DNA of 25,408 nucleotides from Anaerolineae bacterium (GTDB lineage Bacteria; Chloroflexota; Anaerolineae; B4-G1; DUEL01), in NCBI GenBank assembly GCA_016926575.1, contig JAFGOJ010000251.1, positions 1-25,408 on the forward strand, written 5' to 3'. The position numbers were made by a program, and so were the translations under genes. This document shows, one piece after another, positions 14,400 through 22,295 of the stretch. Each line of letters opens with the position of its first letter. The stretch's first letter is position 1. A model generated the notes under the pieces. The model saw nothing but the letters and a program-made list of their open reading frames with translations. It did no database searches and was not told where the DNA came from.

Positions 14400-17300
14400 A
14401 TGCGACTAAAGAAACTCGAATTGCAAGGCTATAAATCGTTTGCCACCCGGACGGAATTCGTCTTTCCGTCGGGGATCACGGCGATCGTCGGGCCCAACGG
14501 CTCCGGCAAGTCGAACGTTGCCGACGCTGTGCGCTGGGCGTTGGGCGAGCAGAGCCTGCGCTCGATGCGCGGCAAGCGCACCACCGACCTGATCTTCTCG
14601 GGCAGCAAGCGGCGCGCCCGCGCGGGCATGGCCGAGGTCGTGCTGACGCTGGACAACAGCGCGGGGTTGCTGCCGGTCGAGTTTGTCGAGGTGAGCGTCG
14701 GCCGCCGCGCCTACCGCTCCGGAGAGACCGAGTACCTGCTCAACGGCGCGCGGGTGCGCCTGCGAGATGTCAGCCAACTGCTGGCCGAAAGCGGCCTCAG
14801 CGAGCGCACCTACGCCGTCATCGGGCAGGGGTTGATCGACACCGCCCTTTCCCTGCGCCCGCAGGAGCGGCGCGCGCTCTTCGAGGAAGCTGCCGGCATC
14901 GCCGTCTACCGCTCACAGCGCGAAGAGGCCGCCGGTCGATTGGAAGAGACGGCCCACAACCTGGAACGGGTGCGGGACATCCTCAGCGAGATCGCCCCGC
15001 GTTTGGAGCGCCTGCAGAAGCAGGTCGAGCAGTTCCACGAGTACGAACGCATCTCCGCCCACCTGCTGCGCCTGCAACGCGTCTGGTACGGCTACCACTG
15101 GGGTCAGGCGCAGGAGGCGCTGCACGCTGCCGACGAACGTGTGCGCGCATTGGAGGGCCGGCTGGCCGACCGTCGCAACGCGCTCGACATCGTCTCACGC
15201 GACCTGGCGAAGCTGCGCCAGCGTCAGACCGATCTGCGCACGGTCTTGCGCGACGCGTACCACCGCACGGCCGAGCTGCACGACCGTGCCGACGCCGCGC
15301 AGCGGGAGTTTGCCACGCTGACCGAGCGGGTGCGGCTTCAAACGGCGCAGCGCGAGGAGATGCTACAGGAGCTGGCCCCGCTGCAAGCGCAGGTCGACGC
15401 GCAGCGCGAACGCGTCCAGGCCGCCGAGGCGGAGCTGGCCGCCTCGCAGGCCAAGGCCCAGGTCCACGAGTCCCACCTGGCGGAGTTGGAGGAGACGCTG
15501 CGCGCGTTGCGCGCGCGGGCACAGGAGTGCGCCGCACGGCGCAAGCAGACGCGGCGCGAGATCGACGCGCTGCAGGCGCGCCGGGCGGAGCTGGAGAAGG
15601 CGGTCGCTGCGGCACAGGCCGCCCAGGTGCGCCTGGAGGCCGAGTACGAAGTGTTGGCGCGCCTGCGCGAAGAGACGGACGCCTTCCACCAGGGCGTGCG
15701 GTCGATCCTGGAGGCCGGGCTGGCGGGCGTGGTGGGCGTGGTGGGCGCGCTGCTGCGGGTGCCTGAAGCGTGGGAATTGGCGGTCGAGGCGGCGCTGGGC
15801 GAGCGGGTCCAGGCGTTGGTGGTGCAGGATTGGTCGGTCGTGGCGGCGGTGAAGGGCCGCCTGGCGCAGGACCAGCGCGCGGTGCTGTTGCCGCTGGCGA
15901 CGCTGCGCCCTGCGGTGGGCGTGGCGGCACCCCTGCCCCCCGGTGTAACGCGCGCCGCCGACGTCGTGACCTGCGATGCGCCCTTCGAACCGGTGGCCGA
16001 GGCGTTGTTGGGCAGTACCTGGCTGGTGGAGGACCTGGCGGCGGCACGGGCGGCCCAGCCGCACCTGCCCCCGGGCGGGCGGTGCGTCACGCGGGCGGGC
16101 GAGGTCGCCGCGTCGGACGGGACGGTGGTCGTCGGGGTGCGGGGCGCGGGTGTGTTGGCCCAGGAGCGCACCTGGCGCGAGCTGCCCCGGCGGTTGGAGG
16201 CGGCCCGCCAGCGGCAGGCCGAGTCGGAGGGCGAACTCGCCCGCGCGGCGGAGCGCGCGGCGGCGCTCGCCGCGGCGTTGGAGACGGCGGAGCGCGAGTT
16301 CGAGGCGGCTAATCAGGCCGTCACTCAAGCGGAAGGTGGGCCGTTGGCCGAGGCGCGCACGCGCGTGGCGGTGGCCCGGCAGGCGCTGGACACCCAACGC
16401 GGGTTGCTGCGCCGGGAACGCGCCGACCTGGAGCGGGTCGAGGCGCAGATGCAGACGCGCCGGCAGCGCGTCGACGCGCTGGCGGGCGAACGCAAGTCGG
16501 CCGAACGACGCTTGGAACAGTTGCGCTACCAGACCGACCGCTTCGAGGCAGAGCTGGAGGAGGCGCGGGCGCACATCGGCCCGGCCGAGGAGCAATTATC
16601 CAGCCTGACCGAAGAACGGGAGCGCGCGGACAAGCAGGAGCGCCAGGCGCGTGACCGGGTGCGCGCGGTGGAGGACCAACTGGGCAAGGCGCGGCTGGGC
16701 GCGACGCGCCACCGCGATCGCCTGGTGCAGCTTCAAGAGCGCATCAAAGAGGACCTGGGACTGGTGGATTTGGAGGTCGTGACCGAGGACGTGTCGGCCC
16801 AGAGGCCGCTGCCGCTCCAGCAGTACGTCTCGCCTCTGCCGGTTGTGGAGCAGTTGCCGGAGGGGCTGGAGGAGGAGATCTATCACCTCAAGGCGCGCCT
16901 GCGCCAGATCGGCCCGATCAATCCCGGCGCGACTCAGGAGTACGAGGACACTCGGGAACGGCACGCCTTCCTGGCCGAGCAGGTGGCGGACCTGGAGGCG
17001 ACGTCGGCGCAGTTGCGGGCGGTGATTGCCGAGTTGGACGCGATGATGGAGCTGGCGTTCAAGGAAACCTTCGAGGCGATTGCTGTGGCGTTCGAGGACA
17101 TCTTCGCCCGGCTATTCAAGGGTGGGTCGGCCCGCCTGGAGCTGACCGATCCCGAGGACGTGATGGCGACGGGGGTAGACATCGTGGCGCGTCCGCCGGG
17201 AAAGCGGTTGCAGAGCCTGGCGCTGCTGTCGGGCGGGGAGCGGGCACTTTCGGCGGCGGCGCTCATCTTCGCCATCCTGCGCGTCCGGCCGACGCCGCTG

Positions 17301-17513
17301 TGCGTCTTGGACGAGGTGGACGCGATGTTGGACGAGACGAACGTGGCTCGCTTCCGGGAGATGTTGGCGGAGATGTCGGCGCAGACGCAGTTCATCATCA
17401 TCACGCACAACCGGCACACGATCGAGGTGGCCGACATCGTGTATGGCATTTCGATGGGTGCGGATGGCGTGTCGCAGATGGTATCGCTGCGGGTGACGGA
17501 GGAGGAAGGGTAG
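14400..17513 (+). CDS. smc: Chromosome segregation ATPase SMC
   Basis: This 1037-aa protein is a complete SMC. The N-terminal ATPase half has Walker A GPNGSGKSN (31-39) and an intact Q-loop region. A coiled coil spans about 165-438, the hinge about 440-580 (GLAGVVGVVGALL to GTVVVGVRG) and the returning coiled coil about 582-850. The C-terminal head follows, with PINPGA, ABC signature LLSGGER (about 942-948) and Walker B CVLDEVDAMLD (about 968-978). SMC dimers with kleisin ScpA and ScpB organise and help segregate the chromosome; neither partner is in view. Bacterial SMCs are usually about 1150-1200 aa, so both arms are short by roughly 60 residues each, with head and hinge intact. It is the first gene of an operon with an asparaginase gene (1-bp gap) and rsfS, driven by the promoter at 14357-14385. 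The ATG is supported by the conserved MRLKKLELQGYKSF. Confidence 0.96.
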   Translation: MRLKKLELQGYKSFATRTEFVFPSGITAIVGPNGSGKSNVADAVRWALGEQSLRSMRGKRTTDLIFSGSKRRARAGMAEVVLTLDNSAGLLPVEFVEVSVGRRAYRSGETEYLLNGARVRLRDVSQLLAESGLSERTYAVIGQGLIDTALSLRPQERRALFEEAAGIAVYRSQREEAAGRLEETAHNLERVRDILSEIAPRLERLQKQVEQFHEYERISAHLLRLQRVWYGYHWGQAQEALHAADERVRALEGRLADRRNALDIVSRDLAKLRQRQTDLRTVLRDAYHRTAELHDRADAAQREFATLTERVRLQTAQREEMLQELAPLQAQVDAQRERVQAAEAELAASQAKAQVHESHLAELEETLRALRARAQECAARRKQTRREIDALQARRAELEKAVAAAQAAQVRLEAEYEVLARLREETDAFHQGVRSILEAGLAGVVGVVGALLRVPEAWELAVEAALGERVQALVVQDWSVVAAVKGRLAQDQRAVLLPLATLRPAVGVAAPLPPGVTRAADVVTCDAPFEPVAEALLGSTWLVEDLAAARAAQPHLPPGGRCVTRAGEVAASDGTVVVGVRGAGVLAQERTWRELPRRLEAARQRQAESEGELARAAERAAALAAALETAEREFEAANQAVTQAEGGPLAEARTRVAVARQALDTQRGLLRRERADLERVEAQMQTRRQRVDALAGERKSAERRLEQLRYQTDRFEAELEEARAHIGPAEEQLSSLTEERERADKQERQARDRVRAVEDQLGKARLGATRHRDRLVQLQERIKEDLGLVDLEVVTEDVSAQRPLPLQQYVSPLPVVEQLPEGLEEEIYHLKARLRQIGPINPGATQEYEDTRERHAFLAEQVADLEATSAQLRAVIAELDAMMELAFKETFEAIAVAFEDIFARLFKGGSARLELTDPEDVMATGVDIVARPPGKRLQSLALLSGGERALSAAALIFAILRVRPTPLCVLDEVDAMLDETNVARFREMLAEMSAQTQFIIITHNRHTIEVADIVYGISMGADGVSQMVSLRVTEEEG

Positions 17514-17514
17514 C

Positions 17515-18462
17515 GTGGGACGTGTGGCGGTATTGACCACGGGGGGCACGCTGGCGATGGTCGGCGATCCCGGGATGGGGGGGGCCGTCCCGGCGCTCGG
17601 AGCGCAGGAACTGGCGGCGCTGCTGCCGCCCGGCGCGCCTGAGCTGGCGGTCGAGGAGGTGTGCAACCTTCCCAGCTCTCACTTCACCCTGGCGACGGAG
17701 TGGGCCATTCGGGAGCGGGTGGCGGCGTGGGCGGCGACACCCGGCGTCGACGGGGTGGTGGTGACGCACGGGACGGACACGCTGGAGGAAACGGCGTATC
17801 TGCTGGACCTGACGGTGGCGGGGGAGGCAGCGGTGGTAGTGACCGGCGCGATGCGCGCGGCGTCTGATCTCGGAGCCGATGGCCCGGCGAATGTGTGGGC
17901 GGCGGTGCGGGTGGCGGCCTCGCCGCGCGCGCGTGGGTTGGGCACGCTGGTGGTGCTGAACGAGGAGGTCCACGCGGCGCGTTACGTGACGAAGGTAGAC
18001 ACGCTCTCGCCGGCCACGTTCCAGTCGCTGGGGCGGGGGCCGCTGGGGCGCGTCGCCGGTGATGGCGTGCACATCGACTGGCGCGTGGAGCGCGAGGTGC
18101 TGCCGTGTGCCGGTCTGGAGGAGCGGGTGGCGCTGGTCAAACTGGGGGTGGGCATGCTCCCGCACCCGCTGGAGGATGCGCTGGCGCGCGGTGCGCGCGG
18201 CGTGGTGTTGGAGGGGATGGGCGGCGGGCGCATTCCCCCACACTGGCTGCCGGTCATCGAGGCGGCGCTGGCGGACGGCGTGGCGGTGATGATCGCCAGC
18301 CGTTGCCCGTCGGGGCGGGTGTGGGACACCTACGGCTACACCGGCGGATACCGCAGTTTGAAGGCATTGGGGTGCCTGTTTTCGGACGGGCTTAACGGCC
18401 AGAAGGCGCGCATTCGGCTGATGGTCGTGCTGGGGAAAGGAGAACGAAACTGGAACCGATAG
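17515..18462 (+). CDS. L-asparaginase family protein
   Basis: This 315-aa protein belongs to the asparaginase/glutaminase amidohydrolase family, which releases ammonia from L-asparagine to give aspartate. TTGGTLA carries catalytic T12, THGTDTLEET carries T87 and D88, and the GAMR...SDLGADGPANV and ARYVTK segments supply the expected further active-site residues, including the lysine. No signal peptide is present, so it is likely cytoplasmic and the type is not settled. The start is GTG at 17515, one base after the smc stop; the Shine-Dalgarno-like GGAGGAGGAAGG lies within the smc 3' end. Its stop overlaps the rsfS start. Relatives in the same fold act on Glu-tRNA amidotransferase substrates (GatD), but the length and lack of the GatD N-terminal extension argue against that. 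Confidence 0.88.
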   Translation: MGRVAVLTTGGTLAMVGDPGMGGAVPALGAQELAALLPPGAPELAVEEVCNLPSSHFTLATEWAIRERVAAWAATPGVDGVVVTHGTDTLEETAYLLDLTVAGEAAVVVTGAMRAASDLGADGPANVWAAVRVAASPRARGLGTLVVLNEEVHAARYVTKVDTLSPATFQSLGRGPLGRVAGDGVHIDWRVEREVLPCAGLEERVALVKLGVGMLPHPLEDALARGARGVVLEGMGGGRIPPHWLPVIEAALADGVAVMIASRCPSGRVWDTYGYTGGYRSLKALGCLFSDGLNGQKARIRLMVVLGKGERNWNR

Positions 18463-18797
18463 AGCTGGCGCGTAAGATTGTAGATATACTTGAAGAGACC
18501 AAGGGTGAGGACATCCTGTTGCTGGACATCGCGGAGGTGACCGTGGCAGCGGATTACTTCATCCTGTGCAGTGGGACGAGCGAACGCCAATTGGACGCAT
18601 TGCAGAACAACGTGCGCGAAGACGTCAAGAAGGCGGGAGGCGGCGTGCCGCTGCACATCGAAGGGACGTCGTCTTCTGGATGGATTCTCATGGACTACAA
18701 CGCGGTGGTGGTGCACCTATTCGCCCCGGAGCTGCGGGCCTTCTACGATTTGGAGGACCTGTGGCGGGCCGGGCGTGTCGTCGTGCGTATTCAGTAG
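18450..18797 (+). CDS. rsfS: Ribosomal silencing factor RsfS (CTG start)
   Basis: This 115-aa protein of the RsfS/Iojap family binds ribosomal protein L14 (uL14) on the 50S subunit and blocks subunit joining when nutrients are short. The core ADYFILCSGTSERQLDAL and the ending HLFAPELRAFYDLEDLW are diagnostic. The conserved N-terminus EPIELARKIVDILEETKGEDILLLD is in frame only upstream of any ATG, GTG or TTG: the codon before EPIELA is CTG at 18450, 7 nt after AAAGGAG (18436-18442). The TTG at 18519 would delete 23 conserved residues. I therefore call CTG as the start, overlapping the asparaginase gene by 13 bp. It is the last gene of the smc operon, and its stop codon lies inside the hairpin at 18791-18820. 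Confidence 0.9.
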   Translation: MEPIELARKIVDILEETKGEDILLLDIAEVTVAADYFILCSGTSERQLDALQNNVREDVKKAGGGVPLHIEGTSSSGWILMDYNAVVVHLFAPELRAFYDLEDLWRAGRVVVRIQ

Positions 18798-18820
18798 GGC
18801 GCGCGGTCGCGCCCTACTGA
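18791..18820. terminator. Bidirectional hairpin containing both stop codons
   Basis: TCAGTAGGGCGCG pairs perfectly with CGCGCCCTACTGA across a CGGT loop (13 bp). The rsfS stop TAG (18795-18797) is in one arm and the ftsK stop TAG (18816-18814, minus strand) is in the other. Both genes therefore end in CAG-TAG, and the convergent gap is only 16 bp. No T-tract is seen. It shares the GGCGCG core with the hairpins at 920-943 and 14201-14241. Confidence 0.7.
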
Positions 18821-21072
18821 TCTTCCCCAATCACCCGGCGCGGGCGTCCGGCAGCGCGCTGCGGTCCAACCATGCCCATTTCTTCCAATTGTTCCATCAA
18901 CCGGGCGGCGCGCGGGTAGCCGATGCGCAGTTGGCGCTGAAGGTAAGACGCGGAGATGGTCTTGCGTTTCTGCACCAGCTCGATGGCCTGCTCCAGCAAG
19001 CCGCTTTCTTCGGGGTCCTCGTTGTCGATCTCTGCGGCCATGGCCCCGCCCATCATAGGCTCCCAGGGCGCTTCCGTCGTCCAGCGGGGCATCTGTTTCT
19101 TCCAGAAGCCGATGACCCGGTCGATTTCCGACTCGTTGACCAGGCAGCCTTGCACGCGGACGGGGTGGCCTGCGTCGGAGGCCAGGTAGAGCATATCGCC
19201 CTTGCCGAGCAGGCTTTCAGCGCCGGGCATGTCGAGGATGACGCGTGAGTCGGTCTGGCTGGCGGTGGCGAAGGAGATGCGGGCGGGGAAGTTGGCCTTG
19301 ATCAGCCCGGTCACGACGTCTACGCTGGGGCGCTGCGTGGCGACGATGAGGTGGATGCCGGTGGCGCGGGCCATCTGGGCGATGCGGCAAATCGTGCGCT
19401 CGGTCTGGTCGGGGGCGAGCATCATCAAGTCGGCCAGTTCGTCGATGAAGACCACGATGCGGGGCAGGGGGGCGTCGTTCTTGTGCGCTTCGGTGCGCTG
19501 GTTGTAGTCGTCGATGTTGCGCGCTCCGATGGTGGCGAACTGTTTGTAGCGTTGGTCCATCTCGTGGGCCACCCAGCGCAGCACGCGCGTGACGCGCTCC
19601 AGTTCGTACTCGGGAGCCCCCAGCAAGTGGGGCAGCCCTTTGAAGCGCACCATCTCCACCATCTTGGGGTCGATCATCACCATCTGCAGCTCGTCGGGGC
19701 GGTTGGTCATGGCCAGGCAGGTGGCGATGGCTTTGATGCAGACCGACTTGCCCGAACCGGTGGTCCCGGCGATGAGCAGGTGGGGCATCAGGCTCAGGTC
19801 GGCGACGACGGGTTCCCCGGCGATGTCTTGGCCCAGGGCCAGGGCCAGCGGGGCTTTGGCGCGCTCGAACTCCTCGCTCTCCATCACGGAGCGGAGGCTG
19901 ACGAGGGAGATTTCCTCGTTGGGCACTTCGATGCCGACGACGGAGCGTCCGGGGACGGGGGCCTCGATGCGTAGGGAGGGGGCGGCCAGGGCCAGGGCCA
20001 GGTCATCAGAGAGGGAGGCGATCTGGCTGACGCGCACCTTCTTGGCGCGGCTGCCGTGGTCGGTGTAGCCGGGGGCGACGCCGAACTGGGTCACGGTCGG
20101 CCCGCGGCGCACCTCGACGACCTGCACCGGCAGGGCGAATTGTGCGAGCGTCTCTACAATGATGCGGCTTTTCTCTCGAATTTCCTTATCGCTCAAGCCG
20201 GCCGGTTTGGTTTTTGCCAGCAGGTCGAGGGATGGCGTTTGGACATCTGCCGGGTTCTCCACGGCGATGGGCGCGGGCTGCGGAACGGGTTGGGGCTGCG
20301 GCTGCTGAGGCAAGAGTGGGAGCTGCGCGGGGGTGGGTTTAGCCGCTGGCGGCGGGGTTGGTTGGGGCGGAGGGGATTGTTTGGCCTGCGACTGCGGTTT
20401 AGCATGGCTGGGTGGTGAGGCGGCGCGTTGGGGGGCGGTGGGGGCCGGCCGGCGCGGGGCAGTCTGCGCCGGCCGGGTGTGGGCGGCCGGACGGGCCTCC
20501 GGACGCCGGCGCAGAGCGCCGAGCCACCGGCCGACGTCGTCCAGGGTCACGTCGAAGACGAGGTAGACGCCCAGGAGGAGCGCGACGGCGCAGATGACCC
20601 CGGTTGCCAGCGGCCCGACCGCCATACCGAGGGTATAGGCGATGGCCCAACCGACGGCTCCGCCGCCCCATTTGCTGTCCAGCAGGTTGGGATCGTTGCG
20701 CCCGGCGATCAGGTGCGTGAGCGCCAGCATGCTGAAGAAAATCAGCTCGATGCCCACGACGGGCCGCCAACGCCAGTCGATGGGCCGGTCCAGGTGGTGG
20801 AGCATGATGAGGGCGGCGGCCGCGCCGATCGCCGCGGTGACGGGGAACGCGCCCCAGCCGAAGGCGCGTTGCAGTGCTCTGACCCACGCGTCGAGCCACG
20901 CGCCCGAGGTGACGTCGATCAGCGTCGTGAACGTGAGCAGTGCCACGAGGCCGAGGATCAGCGCCAGCGTCTGCTGAACCAGCGGGCTGCCGGCCAGCGT
21001 CTTGAAGAAGGCGATGATCATGAGCCCGCGCTCCGAAAAGAGCGAGTCGTTGGTCTCTTTTTTCTTCGTCAT
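18814..21072 (-). CDS. ftsK: DNA translocase FtsK/SpoIIIE
   Basis: This 752-aa protein is a septum-associated DNA pump that clears and sorts chromosome ends during division. Residues about 30-190 hold four to five membrane helices. About 200-285 is a Pro/Gln-rich linker, followed by the alpha domain and the RecA-like motor with Walker A AGTTGSGKS (K442) and Walker B VVFIDELAD (D544, E545). The last 60 residues form the winged-helix gamma domain (ISASYLQRQLRIGYPRAARLMEQLEEMGMVG) that reads KOPS-like sequences. The length is normal for SpoIIIE/FtsK. Its ATG overlaps the TGA of the S1-domain gene as ATGA, so the two form an operon. It ends convergently against the smc operon, so two chromosome-segregation genes meet at one shared hairpin. 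Confidence 0.94.
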   Translation of the reverse strand: MTKKKETNDSLFSERGLMIIAFFKTLAGSPLVQQTLALILGLVALLTFTTLIDVTSGAWLDAWVRALQRAFGWGAFPVTAAIGAAAALIMLHHLDRPIDWRWRPVVGIELIFFSMLALTHLIAGRNDPNLLDSKWGGGAVGWAIAYTLGMAVGPLATGVICAVALLLGVYLVFDVTLDDVGRWLGALRRRPEARPAAHTRPAQTAPRRPAPTAPQRAASPPSHAKPQSQAKQSPPPQPTPPPAAKPTPAQLPLLPQQPQPQPVPQPAPIAVENPADVQTPSLDLLAKTKPAGLSDKEIREKSRIIVETLAQFALPVQVVEVRRGPTVTQFGVAPGYTDHGSRAKKVRVSQIASLSDDLALALAAPSLRIEAPVPGRSVVGIEVPNEEISLVSLRSVMESEEFERAKAPLALALGQDIAGEPVVADLSLMPHLLIAGTTGSGKSVCIKAIATCLAMTNRPDELQMVMIDPKMVEMVRFKGLPHLLGAPEYELERVTRVLRWVAHEMDQRYKQFATIGARNIDDYNQRTEAHKNDAPLPRIVVFIDELADLMMLAPDQTERTICRIAQMARATGIHLIVATQRPSVDVVTGLIKANFPARISFATASQTDSRVILDMPGAESLLGKGDMLYLASDAGHPVRVQGCLVNESEIDRVIGFWKKQMPRWTTEAPWEPMMGGAMAAEIDNEDPEESGLLEQAIELVQKRKTISASYLQRQLRIGYPRAARLMEQLEEMGMVGPQRAAGRPRRVIGEDQ

Positions 21073-22052
21073 AGGGCACGCTCGGACGAAACGGTGTGGC
21101 GCAGGGTAAGGCCCAACCGGCGCCGGTCGCTGTCCAGGTTGAGGATGCGGGCGTGGATAACGTCGCCCTCCTGGATCACGTTGCGCGGGTGGTCGAAGGT
21201 GCCATTGGACAGTTCCGAGATGTGGATCAGGCCTTCGACGCCCTCTTCGACCTGAGCGAAGGCTCCAAAATCGACCACGTTGGTGATAATGGCCTGGATG
21301 ACCTGGCCGACCGCGTAGCGCTCATCGAGGGTCTCCCATGGGTCGCTTTGGGCGCGTTTGAGGCTCAATCCTACGCGCCCACGCTCGCGGTCGATATTCA
21401 GCACGTATACGTTCACCTCCTGCCCAGGGGTGAGTTGGTCGGAAGGGTGGTTGACGCGTCCCCAAGAGATTTCGGAGATGTGGATCAGCCCTTCGATGCC
21501 GCCCATGTCGACGAAAGCGCCGAATGAACAGAGGTTGGTGATTTTGCCGGTGACGATGTCGCCGGGGGTGAGCTGGTTGAGCTGCTCCTGGCGGTACTCT
21601 TCGGCAGAGCGGTCGGCTTTTTCGGAGAGGACGAGGCGGCTGCGTTCGGGGTCCACTTCGATGATCTTCAGGCGCAGCGTCTGCCCGATTTTCTGCTGCA
21701 ACGCGTGTTCCCGCTCGCTCTCGTCGTGGAAGGGGGGCAGTCCCACCAGGTGGGAGGCGGGCACGAATCCTTGCTTCCCGTTCCAGTTGACCAGCAGACC
21801 GCCGCGGTTGTAGCCGACGACGAGCAGGTCGATCCATTCGCCGCTCAACATGGCGCAGTGGGCGACTTCCCAGCTACACCCGGCGGACGGGTCGGGTGGG
21901 GCACCGGTTTCACCCGCCGACAGCCCGAGTCCGCGCCAAATGGCCTCGGGCGGCAGAGCGGGGGCAGCGGTTCCGCCACTTTCGCCGCCTTCGATCAGCG
22001 CCTCCCAGTATTCCTCCTCGATGGGTGCATTTGGTGGTGAGAATGTGATCAT
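21069..22052 (-). CDS. S1 RNA-binding domain protein (ribosomal protein S1-like)
   Basis: This 327-aa protein has an acidic N-terminal region (1-60) and three S1 OB-fold repeats, about 65-145, 162-232 and 247-318. The last two carry the canonical GAFVDMGGIEGLIHISEISW and GAFAQVEEGVEGLIHISELS signatures; the first is divergent (GGLLVNWNGKQGFVPASHL). Short S1 proteins with three or four repeats occur in many non-proteobacteria, where they serve as ribosomal protein S1 or related translation and RNA-decay factors. There is no attached IspH or cytidylate kinase domain. GGGAGGG lies about 6 bp upstream of the ATG. It is co-transcribed with ftsK (4-bp overlap). The first repeat's divergence matches S1 domains that contact the 30S subunit rather than mRNA, but that is inference. 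Confidence 0.85.
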   Translation of the reverse strand: MITFSPPNAPIEEEYWEALIEGGESGGTAAPALPPEAIWRGLGLSAGETGAPPDPSAGCSWEVAHCAMLSGEWIDLLVVGYNRGGLLVNWNGKQGFVPASHLVGLPPFHDESEREHALQQKIGQTLRLKIIEVDPERSRLVLSEKADRSAEEYRQEQLNQLTPGDIVTGKITNLCSFGAFVDMGGIEGLIHISEISWGRVNHPSDQLTPGQEVNVYVLNIDRERGRVGLSLKRAQSDPWETLDERYAVGQVIQAIITNVVDFGAFAQVEEGVEGLIHISELSNGTFDHPRNVIQEGDVIHARILNLDSDRRRLGLTLRHTVSSERAL

Positions 22053-22097
22053 CGGTTCCCTCCCAACATAAACAGTGCTGTTCCGAAAATAGGGGTT

Positions 22098-22203
22098 TTG
22101 CAGGGGCTCCGCCGCTGCACCCCGCCGGGGGAACGGGTAAACCGCAGGTTTACCTTCCGGTTCCCCCGGACTCCTTCCGCAAAAGGGTTTCGGTCAACGC
22201 CTC
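22098..22203 (-). repeat. Dispersed intergenic repeat family B, copy 2
   Basis: These 106 bp, read on the minus strand, match 9378-9501 apart from two insertions in that copy. Shared blocks include TTTGCGGAAGG, GTCCGGGGGAACCGG and CCGTTCCCCCGGCGGGGTGC. The copy lies between two minus-strand genes and so has the same orientation relative to transcription as copy 1. The palindrome GTAAACCGCAGGTTTAC reads identically on the plus strand in both copies although the copies are inverted. Confidence 0.8.
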
Positions 22204-22214
22204 GGGCGGCCTTC

Positions 22215-22247
22215 ACCCTCCCGCAGGTTCCAAACCTGCGGGAGGGT
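22215..22247. terminator. Hairpin after the membrane GAF-HTH regulator gene
   Basis: A perfect 15-bp stem (22215-22229 with 22233-22247) closes a 3-nt loop, 49 bp past the stop codon at 22296. It is very stable but lacks a T-tract. The remainder of 22053-22295 holds repeat family B copy 2 and the ribosome site of the S1 gene, and I see no convincing promoter there. Confidence 0.55.
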
Positions 22248-22295
22248 TGGCATTTTCTGCCCTTTGTGGTGACCCGCAGGGCCGTGGCGACGGTT

